The position numbers were made by a program, and so were the translations under genes. Positions 31,735 to 37,952 of a DNA stretch of 37,952 bases are shown here, in pieces (position 1 is the stretch's first letter; every line of letters starts with the position of its first letter). Source of the DNA: Lachnospiraceae bacterium (GTDB lineage: Bacteria; Bacillota; Clostridia; Lachnospirales; Lachnospiraceae); assembly GCA_016283775.1 (NCBI GenBank), contig JAEENL010000055.1:1-37952 (forward strand), given 5' to 3'. The notes beneath the pieces are model-generated. The model made no database searches, was not told where the DNA came from, and saw only the letters and a list, made by a program, of their open reading frames with translations.

Positions 31735-33111
31735 ATGGGATTGTTTGAACTACTGCTTCTTTCGGTCGGCCTCGCCATGGATGCGTTTGCAGTGTCCATC
31801 TGTAAAGGTCTGGCCTCCGGTAAGGTCACAAAAAAAGAATATCTTCTGTGCGGAGCCTGGTTTGGTTTTTTCCAGGCCATGATGCCGCTCATCGGATATC
31901 TGGTGGGCTCGAATTTTGAAAGATTTATCAGTATGATAGCCCCGTGGGTAGCCTTTGTACTGCTTTCCCTTATCGGAGGCAATATGATAAAAGAGGCGCT
32001 TTCGCCTGAGGAAGATGTGTCTCCGGGATTTGACTTTAAGACCATGCTCATGATGGCGATCGCAACCAGCATTGACGCGCTCGCTGTCGGTATCACTTTT
32101 GTGGCCGTTCCCGTTGAAGTCTTTTCTTCCGGCCGCCTTGTAAACGTTATATTTGCGGTGATCATGATAGGCGTGATCACATGTTTCATTTCCATGGCCG
32201 GCGTAAAGATAGGCAGCGTTTTCGGAAGCCGCTACAGATCCGGCTCCGAGATCATGGGCGGAACGATACTTATCTTCATTGGTTTCCGCTCTCTCATCAC
32301 ATATCTTGACACTTCAGATTCGCTTTCCGATTCCGATACGATATTCGGAATGTTGATCCCACTTATCGGGACTCTTTTGGGCTCTGCGGTCATCTACGCC
32401 AAAAAGGCGCGCATCTCAGACGACATGCGTGCAGTGCTTGTGGGCAGCAGCTCGGGTATAATGGTCTCGATCGCTGTCTGGGGAATGATCGAGCCGGCAA
32501 TAGGAGGCTTAAATAAAGTGTCTCTGAACGGCATCATTCCCGTGACGATCTGCTTCGGACTCGGAGTCCTCCTTCAGATACTGCTCGATCTCCTCGTGCC
32601 TCACACACATGTATATTCAAACATCACCGAAGGATTAAAAAGCAGGCTGGCCCCCGAGATCAAAGTGATGCTCACCGAGGTCATACACCACATTCCCGAA
32701 GGCATTGCACTGGGTTCTATTTTTGCGGCCCATTTCATAAAAACAGAATGGATCTCCTCGTCCGTAGCTTTTGTCCTTGCCGTGGCGATCGCGCTCCAGA
32801 ACATCCCCGAGGCGCTACACGTCTCTATGCCTTTGAGGGACACCGGGACAAAGACCGGAAAAGCCTTTTTTATGGGTGTCATTTCAGGGATCCCCATCCC
32901 TCTGCTTGGCATCATCACAGTCGTCATCGTAGTCCTGTTTCCGAATACGCTCCCCTATATCATGTCGGTTGCGGGCGGCGCCCTCATCTACACAACAATA
33001 GAGGAGATCCCTCAGATCTCCTCCAATAAAGACAATGATAAAGGCGCTCTTGCGTTTGTGGCAGGTTTTGCTATCGTGATGCTGATGATCTTTTTAAAGA
33101 TCCCGGCCTGA
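31735..33111 (+). CDS. MntP manganese exporter fused to a ZIP-family metal transporter
   Basis: One uninterrupted 458-residue frame. Residues 1-190 match MntP (YebN): Asp16 in AMDAFAVSI-K-G, Pro51 in MMPLIGYLVG, the IAPWVAFVLL segment, and Asp114 in ATSIDALAVG, equal to the essential acidic pair of the E. coli exporter, ending with GGTILIFIGFRSL. Residues about 205-458 are a ZIP transporter: HHIPEG (318-323) and QNIPEA (355-360), the TM4/TM5 binuclear metal site (His318, His319, Glu322, Gln355, Asn356, Glu359), with Glu423/424 in TM6. Linker about 190-205 (DTSDSLSDSD). GGAG lies nine bases before the ATG. Separately the parts move metal in opposite directions in known families. Confidence 0.93.
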   Translation: MGLFELLLLSVGLAMDAFAVSICKGLASGKVTKKEYLLCGAWFGFFQAMMPLIGYLVGSNFERFISMIAPWVAFVLLSLIGGNMIKEALSPEEDVSPGFDFKTMLMMAIATSIDALAVGITFVAVPVEVFSSGRLVNVIFAVIMIGVITCFISMAGVKIGSVFGSRYRSGSEIMGGTILIFIGFRSLITYLDTSDSLSDSDTIFGMLIPLIGTLLGSAVIYAKKARISDDMRAVLVGSSSGIMVSIAVWGMIEPAIGGLNKVSLNGIIPVTICFGLGVLLQILLDLLVPHTHVYSNITEGLKSRLAPEIKVMLTEVIHHIPEGIALGSIFAAHFIKTEWISSSVAFVLAVAIALQNIPEALHVSMPLRDTGTKTGKAFFMGVISGIPIPLLGIITVVIVVLFPNTLPYIMSVAGGALIYTTIEEIPQISSNKDNDKGALAFVAGFAIVMLMIFLKIPA

Positions 33112-33122
33112 AATGTCGTGCA

Positions 33123-33830
33123 TTAAGCTTTTCTCAGTATAAAGATCCTTCTTGCCTCTCTGGCTTCGCCCGGCCATGCAAAGTATTCGATCTTTTCAAC
33201 CTTGAAATGCTCACCGAGTATATCGGTCCACTCTTCGTCGGTTCTTGAAACCATTCTGAGAACGCCGTTTACATAGATCTCGTTGCCGTTCTTTACCTCG
33301 ATGTTCCTTTCGGGATCGCTTGCCGCATTTGAGTGATAATTCATGGAGATGATTATCTTTGCGTCCTTTGTCGCGATCCTTGCGATGTTCTTTATGATGT
33401 CTTCCGCCACGTCTGCGGGAAGCACGTCCACCACATTACTGCATAATATGCCGTCATAGGAAGCCTCTTTTTCCTTTGAGATCCAGTCGGTCGAAACACA
33501 TTCTGCCTTGAAACCGCTGCCGGCTCCGTAGGCGGAGCCCAGGAAGTTTGCGAGTTTTATCGCATTTTCCACCACGTCGACTGCGGTCACGTCTTTGCAG
33601 CCCGACTTACTGAGCGCGATCCCCGCCCAGCCCTCACCGCAGCCGTAGTCCAGGACCTTGTTGCAGCCTGATAAATGTGCTGTCACAATGTCTCTCAGTT
33701 TTTCCGATGAAGCAAGCTCTTTCCATCCGTTTTCCGGATCGATCTCTTTAAGATATTGCTCCTTTTCCGCATCTCCCATTTCAAAAGCCTGATCCCAAAA
33801 CTTTAAAGCATCACTGTAGGTACTGTTCAT
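33123..33830 (-). CDS. Class I SAM-dependent methyltransferase
   Basis: A 235-residue methyltransferase. Motif I VLDYGCGEGWAG is at residues 59-70, with acidic motif II around TAVDVV and SNVVDVLP as motif IV. The N-terminal helical part (KFWDQAFEMGDAEKEQYLKEID) is of a type seen in small-molecule methyltransferases of Clostridia; substrate unknown. AAGGAGAACGAGAC precedes the ATG and a consensus promoter is present further upstream. It is convergent with the MntP-ZIP gene, with only 11 bp between stops. Confidence 0.9.
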   Translation of the reverse strand: MNSTYSDALKFWDQAFEMGDAEKEQYLKEIDPENGWKELASSEKLRDIVTAHLSGCNKVLDYGCGEGWAGIALSKSGCKDVTAVDVVENAIKLANFLGSAYGAGSGFKAECVSTDWISKEKEASYDGILCSNVVDVLPADVAEDIIKNIARIATKDAKIIISMNYHSNAASDPERNIEVKNGNEIYVNGVLRMVSRTDEEWTDILGEHFKVEKIEYFAWPGEAREARRIFILRKA

Positions 33831-33889
33831 GTCTCGTTCTCCTTGTGTTTGTGTGGTTCAAGAGTCTGTCTGACTGCGCGTCAATACGG

Positions 33890-33918
33890 ATTATACCCGC
33901 CTTCCGGCACAGCGTCAA
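33890..33918 (-). promoter_or_regulatory. Methyltransferase gene promoter
   Basis: TTGACG (33913-33918) and an exact TATAAT (33890-33895) on the minus strand, 17 bp apart, about 60 bp upstream of the start. It lies immediately downstream of the COG0523 gene. Confidence 0.85.
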
Positions 33919-33963
33919 GACGAAAGCCTGGAGCGACCTGAAAAGATCCTTTTTGAATTCTGC

Positions 33964-35076
33964 TCATCCCGCTTGCTCTATGCAGTCGTACAAAAGCTTG
34001 ACGATCTGTGCCTTTTCGTATCCTTTCCCTATGAAAACGACCTGATTGCATCTGTCCCCATAGGTTTCATCCCAGTCGTCCTTGATATCGGGAAAATCTT
34101 CCACTATCTTGTCAAGTTCTTCCTCAGGCCAGGCAGATACCCACTCGGACAGCTCTGTGATAGACGAATTTCTTCCTGCCTGTTCAAACAGCTGCACATG
34201 CTTCCAGTCATCCGAAAACCATATATATCCCTTTGTGCGGATGAGCACTTCCGGATACTTTTCAACAAGTTTGACAAATGCTTCGCGATTAAACGGTCTT
34301 TTCTCCTCAAAAACAAAAGAAGAGATACCGTACTCATCCACGCAGGCTTTCTCATCATCATGCTCGCAGTTGTTAAGTGCCCTCTGAACTGCGCTGTAAG
34401 CCTCCACCTCATCAAAATCAAAGTCTTCTCTGTTAAGGATTGCATCCAGATCGACTTCGCCGTTTACGCACTCTATCATTTCAGCTTCCTGCTGGAGAGC
34501 GCGAAGTCCATCCCTTACCTCTTTGAGCTGTTCTTTGGTAAGAAGATCTGTCTTGTTAAGGATCATCAGATTGCAAAACTCGATCTGATCGATGATGAGA
34601 TTGATCACATCTCCGTCTTCAGTCTCTTCATCAGCAGTCAGTTCATGAAGGAACTCCCTGTAGATCCTGTCCACATCAACAACGGATACCACCGTCTTAA
34701 GATAAACTCTTGTGTCCTCAGTCATTTCCTCATAGTTGAGGAAAGCGCCCGCAATAGATGACGGTTCGCTGATGCCGGATGCTTCCACAAATACGGCCTC
34801 GATGCTCTTGTCTTTCGACAGTCTTTCGATCTCTGCCATAAATTCATCTCGCAGGGTGCAGCATATGCATCCGTTCTGCATCTCAACCATTTCTATCTGA
34901 GACACCTGATTCCCGGTCTTGTTGAGAATTGAAGCATCTATATTGATACTTCCCATATCGTTGACGATCAGCGCGACCTTACGCTTTTCCTGCTTTAAGA
35001 TATTTTGCATTAATGTAGTCTTGCCGGATCCGAGATAGCCGGTGATTATCACTATGGGTACTTCTTTTGTAGACAT
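33964..35076 (-). CDS. COG0523 G3E GTPase, CobW/ZagA-like metallochaperone
   Basis: A 370-residue P-loop GTPase: Walker A GYLGSGKT (13-20), the metal-binding C-I-C-C motif (Cys70, Cys72, Cys73, within NGCICCTLRDEF), Walker B FVEASG, guanine-specific NKTD, and a C-terminal CobW_C domain (IRTKGYIWFSDDW). Zinc-related members (YciC/ZagA, ZNG1) insert zinc into client enzymes under limitation. I take the ATG at 35076 because AAAGGAAAA precedes it. The C-terminus lacks a His-rich metal tail. It follows a Fur-family regulator gene by 98 bp with three candidate metal boxes between, which supports zinc control. Confidence 0.93.
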   Translation of the reverse strand: MSTKEVPIVIITGYLGSGKTTLMQNILKQEKRKVALIVNDMGSINIDASILNKTGNQVSQIEMVEMQNGCICCTLRDEFMAEIERLSKDKSIEAVFVEASGISEPSSIAGAFLNYEEMTEDTRVYLKTVVSVVDVDRIYREFLHELTADEETEDGDVINLIIDQIEFCNLMILNKTDLLTKEQLKEVRDGLRALQQEAEMIECVNGEVDLDAILNREDFDFDEVEAYSAVQRALNNCEHDDEKACVDEYGISSFVFEEKRPFNREAFVKLVEKYPEVLIRTKGYIWFSDDWKHVQLFEQAGRNSSITELSEWVSAWPEEELDKIVEDFPDIKDDWDETYGDRCNQVVFIGKGYEKAQIVKLLYDCIEQAG

Positions 35077-35104
35077 TGTTTTTTCCTTTCCTGTACAAAA
35101 AAAT

Positions 35105-35171
35105 TGCAACACGGTTGCATATTACCGCACCGGTTGCAATGTTGTCAACAGAATTTTGCAAATCTGTTGCA
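35105..35171 (-). promoter_or_regulatory. COG0523 promoter with Zur-like palindromes
   Basis: TTGACA (35143-35148) and TAATAT (35119-35124) on the minus strand, 18 bp apart. TGCAAC-ACG-GTTGCA (35105-35119, perfect) overlaps the end of -10; TGCAAA-TCT-GTTGCA (35157-35171, one mismatch) lies upstream of -35; a GTTGCAA half-site (35133-35139) lies in the spacer. Confidence 0.72.
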
Positions 35172-35174
35172 TTT

Positions 35175-35591
35175 TTACTTTTTTCTTATACGTCTGCACT
35201 TACTGCATTTTCCGAGAATTATGGTTTCTGCAGGGTCTATCTCAAGCCCATACTCCTTCAGCAGCCCTGTGCCGAAAGCATCCGCAAAGGGTTTGTCAAG
35301 ATGAAAGATCTTTCCGCACACGCTGCACTGAGCATGCATATGTCTGTCACAATGCTCATGTTCAGCAGAATACTGATAATACCATGCATCCCGGTTTGGC
35401 TCCTTGAACCTCATGAGTTCGCCGGTCTCACATAACCGGTCAAGGTTCCGATATACCGTCGTCCGGTTGACTTCAACCTCTCCGCTGCATGCCTCTTCGT
35501 ATATTTCCCTGGCTGTCAGCCTCTGCTCGGGATGTCCTTTTAAATATGCCATTATCACTTCTCTGGCTTTGGTCTTGTAGGTACTTTTCAT
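35175..35591 (-). CDS. zur: Fur-family metalloregulator, probably Zur
   Basis: A 138-residue repressor with an N-terminal winged helix (REVIMAYLKGHPEQRLTAREIYEEA, recognition helix VNRTTVYRNLDRL) and a C-terminal dimerisation domain with two C-x-x-C pairs (Cys89/Cys92 and Cys129/Cys132) for structural zinc, plus a His-rich loop (EHEHCDRHMH, residues 77-86). AAAGGA lies before the ATG. The TGCAAC-type palindromes downstream, before the COG0523 gene, are its likely targets. Zur is favoured over Fur or PerR by the COG0523 neighbour; this is inference. Confidence 0.9.
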   Translation of the reverse strand: MKSTYKTKAREVIMAYLKGHPEQRLTAREIYEEACSGEVEVNRTTVYRNLDRLCETGELMRFKEPNRDAWYYQYSAEHEHCDRHMHAQCSVCGKIFHLDKPFADAFGTGLLKEYGLEIDPAETIILGKCSKCRRIRKK

Positions 35592-35694
35592 ATTCCGGTC
35601 CTTTCCGCTCTGTTTATCCGTACAGATATTGCTGTTCGGAACACTGGACGATATATTCTCCTGATCTTCCCACCCTTTTTCCGAAACTCGGTCT

Positions 35695-35823
35695 TTAGTA
35701 TCTCTTGAACCGCCTTCTATCAGCGACGTAACTGTCTTGCCTTTTGGCGCACATGATTTCAGGCTTCTCGGACTTTATGGTCTGAAGCACTCTGTTTGCT
35801 TCTTCTTTACTCAGATCCGACAA
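35695..35823 (-). other. Possible small ORF or gene remnant
   Basis: In the gap between the Fur-family gene and the monooxygenase gene (35592-35858) a 42-codon frame can be read from a TTG at 35823 to TAA at 35695, with charged content (LSKEEANRVLQTIKSEKPEI, ending DRRRFKRY). There is no clear ribosome site and the frame stops both before and after. It could be a decayed gene. Nothing else was recognised in this stretch. Confidence 0.2.
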
Positions 35824-35858
35824 ATACGAATTTCTTTAGCAGGTACATCTGGAAGTTA

Positions 35859-36179
35859 TTATTTCCTTAAGTACTTTTCATCCGATTCATATTCTTCGCT
35901 AACAAATCGTTCCACTGTCATGTGAAGATCATACTTATCGCGAAGCTCGGCAAGTTGCTTCATCATCGGTGATGCATGATGAACATCTATAGCCTCCTGA
36001 TCTAACCACGAATCAATGAGCAATACAGTCTCGGGGTCCTTGAGAGGTTGAAAGTATTCATACCTCAGATTTCCTTCTTCTGCTCGAATAGCATCAGCGA
36101 TACCTGATGATTCCATTTCATCCACAAATGCACGTGCATTTCCGTTTATTCCCTTATAGTAAAGGTTTACTGTTATCAT
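35859..36179 (-). CDS. Antibiotic biosynthesis monooxygenase-fold (ABM/YgiN-like) protein
   Basis: A 106-residue dimeric alpha/beta-barrel domain of the ABM family: early beta strand MITVNLYYKG, the helix ARAFVDEMESSGIADAIRAEEGNLRYEYFQPLKDPETVLLIDSW and the HHASPMM segment after a strand-helix pair. Members act on quinones or are small oxidative stress proteins; the substrate is unknown. AAGGAG lies upstream of the ATG. Local base composition is more AT-rich than the operons to the left, as in the next gene. Confidence 0.88.
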   Translation of the reverse strand: MITVNLYYKGINGNARAFVDEMESSGIADAIRAEEGNLRYEYFQPLKDPETVLLIDSWLDQEAIDVHHASPMMKQLAELRDKYDLHMTVERFVSEEYESDEKYLRK

Positions 36180-36263
36180 AAAATCTCCTTAGTAAGTTAC
36201 TGGAATATAATCTTCTTCTAAAGATCTTAATTCATTTTATTCCTGATCATCCATACAAAGATA

Positions 36264-36770
36264 TTACGCTCTTTTCATTACCATTCTGACTATTGTAACC
36301 GGTGTGCCGAGAGTCCATTCCTTTTTGCAGCCGTCAAACTCAAAACCGTATTTGTGATAAAAGTTTATGGCCCTCTCATTCTTTTCGAATACCCACACAA
36401 AAAATGTATTGTATTCGCTAAGCCTTGAAATTGCTTCATTCATTAATCTATATCCTACTTTCCGGCCGTAATACTCCGAAAGGACATAGATCGCATCAAC
36501 TTCTCCAGCGTCCGGCAGGTCTTCATCTCTCGACGGACTATATACTGCAAATCCTATAACTTTATCTTTATCCTTAGCTACAATAGTATTTTCCGGGAAA
36601 TTCCTGGCACGTGCTGTTGTAGCCTCTATGGTCATCGTATCAAGATATCTGTCACATACAATGCCTCTGTAAGATTCCTTCCATGCAGTACAGTGAACAT
36701 ATCCCCTCCCGCACAATTCCTCATCGGTTTCAGCTGATTTTATGATTATTGAATCATTTATTTTTTCCAT
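36264..36770 (-). CDS. GNAT-family N-acetyltransferase
   Basis: About 168 residues of a GCN5-related acetyltransferase. The acetyl-CoA binding motif A is visible (EVDAIYVLSEYYGRKVGYRLMNEAI), and the C-terminal F-Y-H-K-Y-G-F-E motif B follows. Two ATGs are possible; GGGGA sits about 11 bases before the second (36770), and the first (36788) has no ribosome site, so the shorter form is used. Substrate not predictable. An inverted repeat terminator from the next gene lies upstream. Confidence 0.9.
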   Translation of the reverse strand: MEKINDSIIIKSAETDEELCGRGYVHCTAWKESYRGIVCDRYLDTMTIEATTARARNFPENTIVAKDKDKVIGFAVYSPSRDEDLPDAGEVDAIYVLSEYYGRKVGYRLMNEAISRLSEYNTFFVWVFEKNERAINFYHKYGFEFDGCKKEWTLGTPVTIVRMVMKRA

Positions 36771-36819
36771 GAAATTATTATTCCCCATTCAAAAAACACG
36801 ATCTGTCATCGTCTATAAA

Positions 36820-36839
36820 ACCGGAAAATAACTTCCGGT
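36820..36839 (-). terminator. Inverted repeat, probable terminator after the EAL gene
   Basis: ACCGGAA-N6-TTCCGGT perfect 7-bp arms, followed on the minus strand by TTTATAG. It lies 190 bp past the EAL stop and about 50 bp before the GNAT start. The rest of the 36771-37025 gap shows nothing I recognise. Confidence 0.6.
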
Positions 36840-37025
36840 ATGACGTCCAACTACGTTAATTGATTATTGTAATATCCTGTCCACAGCTGTCGGAAGATGC
36901 CCAAATTTTTAAATATCAGTTTGAAATACAGCCAATCACCAAGATCATCATATTTTCTGGTGGAATTCCGGTTTAATCAGCTTAGCCGAAAAACTGTGAC
37001 TATGATAATAATGATTTTGACCATT

Positions 37026-37952
37026 TCATTCTTCATCCTTTACCCTGTATGACCCAATCTCCATTCTTTTCTCAAACTCATCTAATGGAAGGGGTTTGTC
37101 AAAATAATAACCCTGTGCATACTTACAGGAATTCTCTTTGAGAATCCTGACCTGTTCGGCTCCTTCAACACCCTCTGTAAGGCATTCGATTCCCATCTCT
37201 GTGGCCATTGCTGTTATGTGTTTATAGAGCACTGTTGATGAATTATATTTCTCAGCATGGCTCATAGGAAGCAGGCTTCTATCTATCTTCATTACATTCC
37301 ATGGAAGCTCCCTTATGATATTCAGGGAAGAATAACCGACACCAAAATCATCAATAGAGGTATGTATTCCGATCTTCTTGAAATCTTCAACAAGATTTTT
37401 CAGTTTTTGGTAATCACCTTCCGAAGTGGTCTCTGTCAGTTCGATCTCGATATATTCGTATGGAACATTATTCCTGTGAATAACGCTTACGATATTTTCA
37501 AGCAGGTTTGGATCAACCAAATGCCTTCTCGAAAAGTTTACCGAGACTCTGACTGCATTTTTTCCTTCATCCAGCCATCGTCTTATATCCTTGCATGCCA
37601 GATCAAGCATATAAAAATCAAGCCTGCAGATATCTGTATTTCTCTCCAGTATGGGAATGAATTCCATCGGAGGAATAGTCTTTCCATCCCTGATCCACCT
37701 GCAAAGTGCCTCTGCTCCTATGATCTTTCCCGTTTCAACATTTACCTTGGGCTGATAATACGCCTTGAATTCGCCCTTTTCCAGCGCCTCTTCAAAATGC
37801 CTGCGGACTCTCGAGACATTCTCCTTCATCTCGAGATTCTTAAGGCTCGCATAATACACATCACCCTTATCGGACGCTTTTGCAGCCTGGCATGCAGGCA
37901 TAATGATCTCAACAATATTTCCCGGTCTTTCAAACCTGAATTCTTTCGGAAT
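37026..37952 (-). CDS. EAL-domain cyclic-di-GMP phosphodiesterase, C-terminal part (truncated by window edge)
   Basis: The minus-strand frame is open past 37901 to the window edge, so this is the C-terminal end of a longer protein; residues visible upstream of the ATG at 37901 look like the end of a GGDEF-type domain (AAKASDKGDVYYA). The EAL domain is complete and appears active: AYYQPKV, EALCRW (signature), the Asn of VSVNFSRRHL, Glu of IELTETTS, DDFGVGYSSL (both Asp), Lys of MKIDRSL, LTEGVE and AQGYYFDKP. It would hydrolyse cyclic di-GMP to pGpG and affect motility or attachment. Confidence 0.92.
   Translation of the reverse strand: MPKEFRFERPGNIVEIIMPACQAAKASDKGDVYYASLKNLEMKENVSRVRRHFEEALEKGEFKAYYQPKVNVETGKIIGAEALCRWIRDGKTIPPMEFIPILERNTDICRLDFYMLDLACKDIRRWLDEGKNAVRVSVNFSRRHLVDPNLLENIVSVIHRNNVPYEYIEIELTETTSEGDYQKLKNLVEDFKKIGIHTSIDDFGVGYSSLNIIRELPWNVMKIDRSLLPMSHAEKYNSSTVLYKHITAMATEMGIECLTEGVEGAEQVRILKENSCKYAQGYYFDKPLPLDEFEKRMEIGSYRVKDEE

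Noticed and set aside
31635-32195. 186-codon minus-strand frame overlapping the MntP part and its promoter
   Set aside because: Ser/Thr/Pro-rich antisense reading of a membrane protein gene, no start signal.
33973-34761. 262-codon plus-strand frame opposite the COG0523 gene
   Set aside because: Antisense shadow; the GTPase motifs on the minus strand explain the region.
35633-35643. TGTTC-C/G-GAACA palindrome upstream of the Fur-family gene as an operator
   Set aside because: Only 11 bp, one copy, no promoter in a matching position; may be chance.
1-37952. CRISPR array, insertion sequence, prophage or tRNA
   Set aside because: No regular direct-repeat array, transposase motif, phage structural gene or tRNA-like cloverleaf was noticed in the intergenic regions.

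Overview
The window looks like a chromosomal segment of an anaerobic Clostridia, most probably a Lachnospiraceae-type gut or rumen bacterium. This is inferred from the families present (Bce-type and NarL-type two-component/ABC modules, an MptD-family ECF transporter, COG0523 with a Fur-family regulator, a UmuC-like polymerase with an S24 repressor), strong AGGAGG-type ribosome binding sites and TTGACA-N17-TATAAT promoters. No rRNA, tRNA, insertion sequence, phage gene or CRISPR array was seen. Most genes lie on the minus strand in tight operons.

Layout. 1-1077: 3' part of a sugar-type solute-binding protein, ending in a bidirectional terminator. 1190-5770: complete bceRSAB-like peptide-antibiotic sensing and resistance module with a candidate BceR box. 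5874-7369: single-domain LytTR regulator plus a membrane coiled-coil protein, behind a promoter with paired direct repeats. 7572-10598: two cation diffusion facilitators with different metal-site signatures, a YccF protein and a YbaK deacylase. 10774-13934 (plus strand): LexA-like S24 repressor, Y-family polymerase, small YolD-like protein and HMCES/YedK-type abasic-site protein, behind a promoter flanked by two copies of one operator. 13959-19004: an apparent operon from a lipase promoter (membrane-anchored family I.5-like lipase, nitroreductase, radical SAM protein, glutathione peroxidase, Pr6Pr-like membrane protein, OhrR-like regulator). 19102-24395: ABC-2 exporter (ATPase plus two permeases) with its NarL/LuxR-type histidine kinase and response regulator, followed by a small charged protein. 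24537-31531: TetR regulator, ECF importer (S, T and fused double ATPase) and a heterodimeric type IV ABC pair in one translationally linked run. 31735-33111 (plus strand): a single protein that fuses an MntP manganese exporter to a ZIP metal transporter. 33123-35591: methyltransferase, COG0523 GTPase and a Fur/Zur-like regulator with palindromic candidate boxes. 35859-37952: monooxygenase-fold protein, GNAT acetyltransferase and the C-terminal part of an EAL protein running off the window.

Two themes recur. One is metal handling: two CDFs, the MntP-ZIP fusion, the Zur/COG0523 pair and possibly the ECF/ABC locus. The other is envelope or damage stress sensing: Bce, the NarL-type ABC module, LytTR, the SOS-like cassette and OhrR/GPx. 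The strongest candidates for something not well described are the MntP-ZIP fusion, the LytTR/membrane partner pair, the twin-operator damage-tolerance cassette and the ECF plus exporter-fold ABC operon. Functional statements rest on recognised motifs read by eye; no database search was run.
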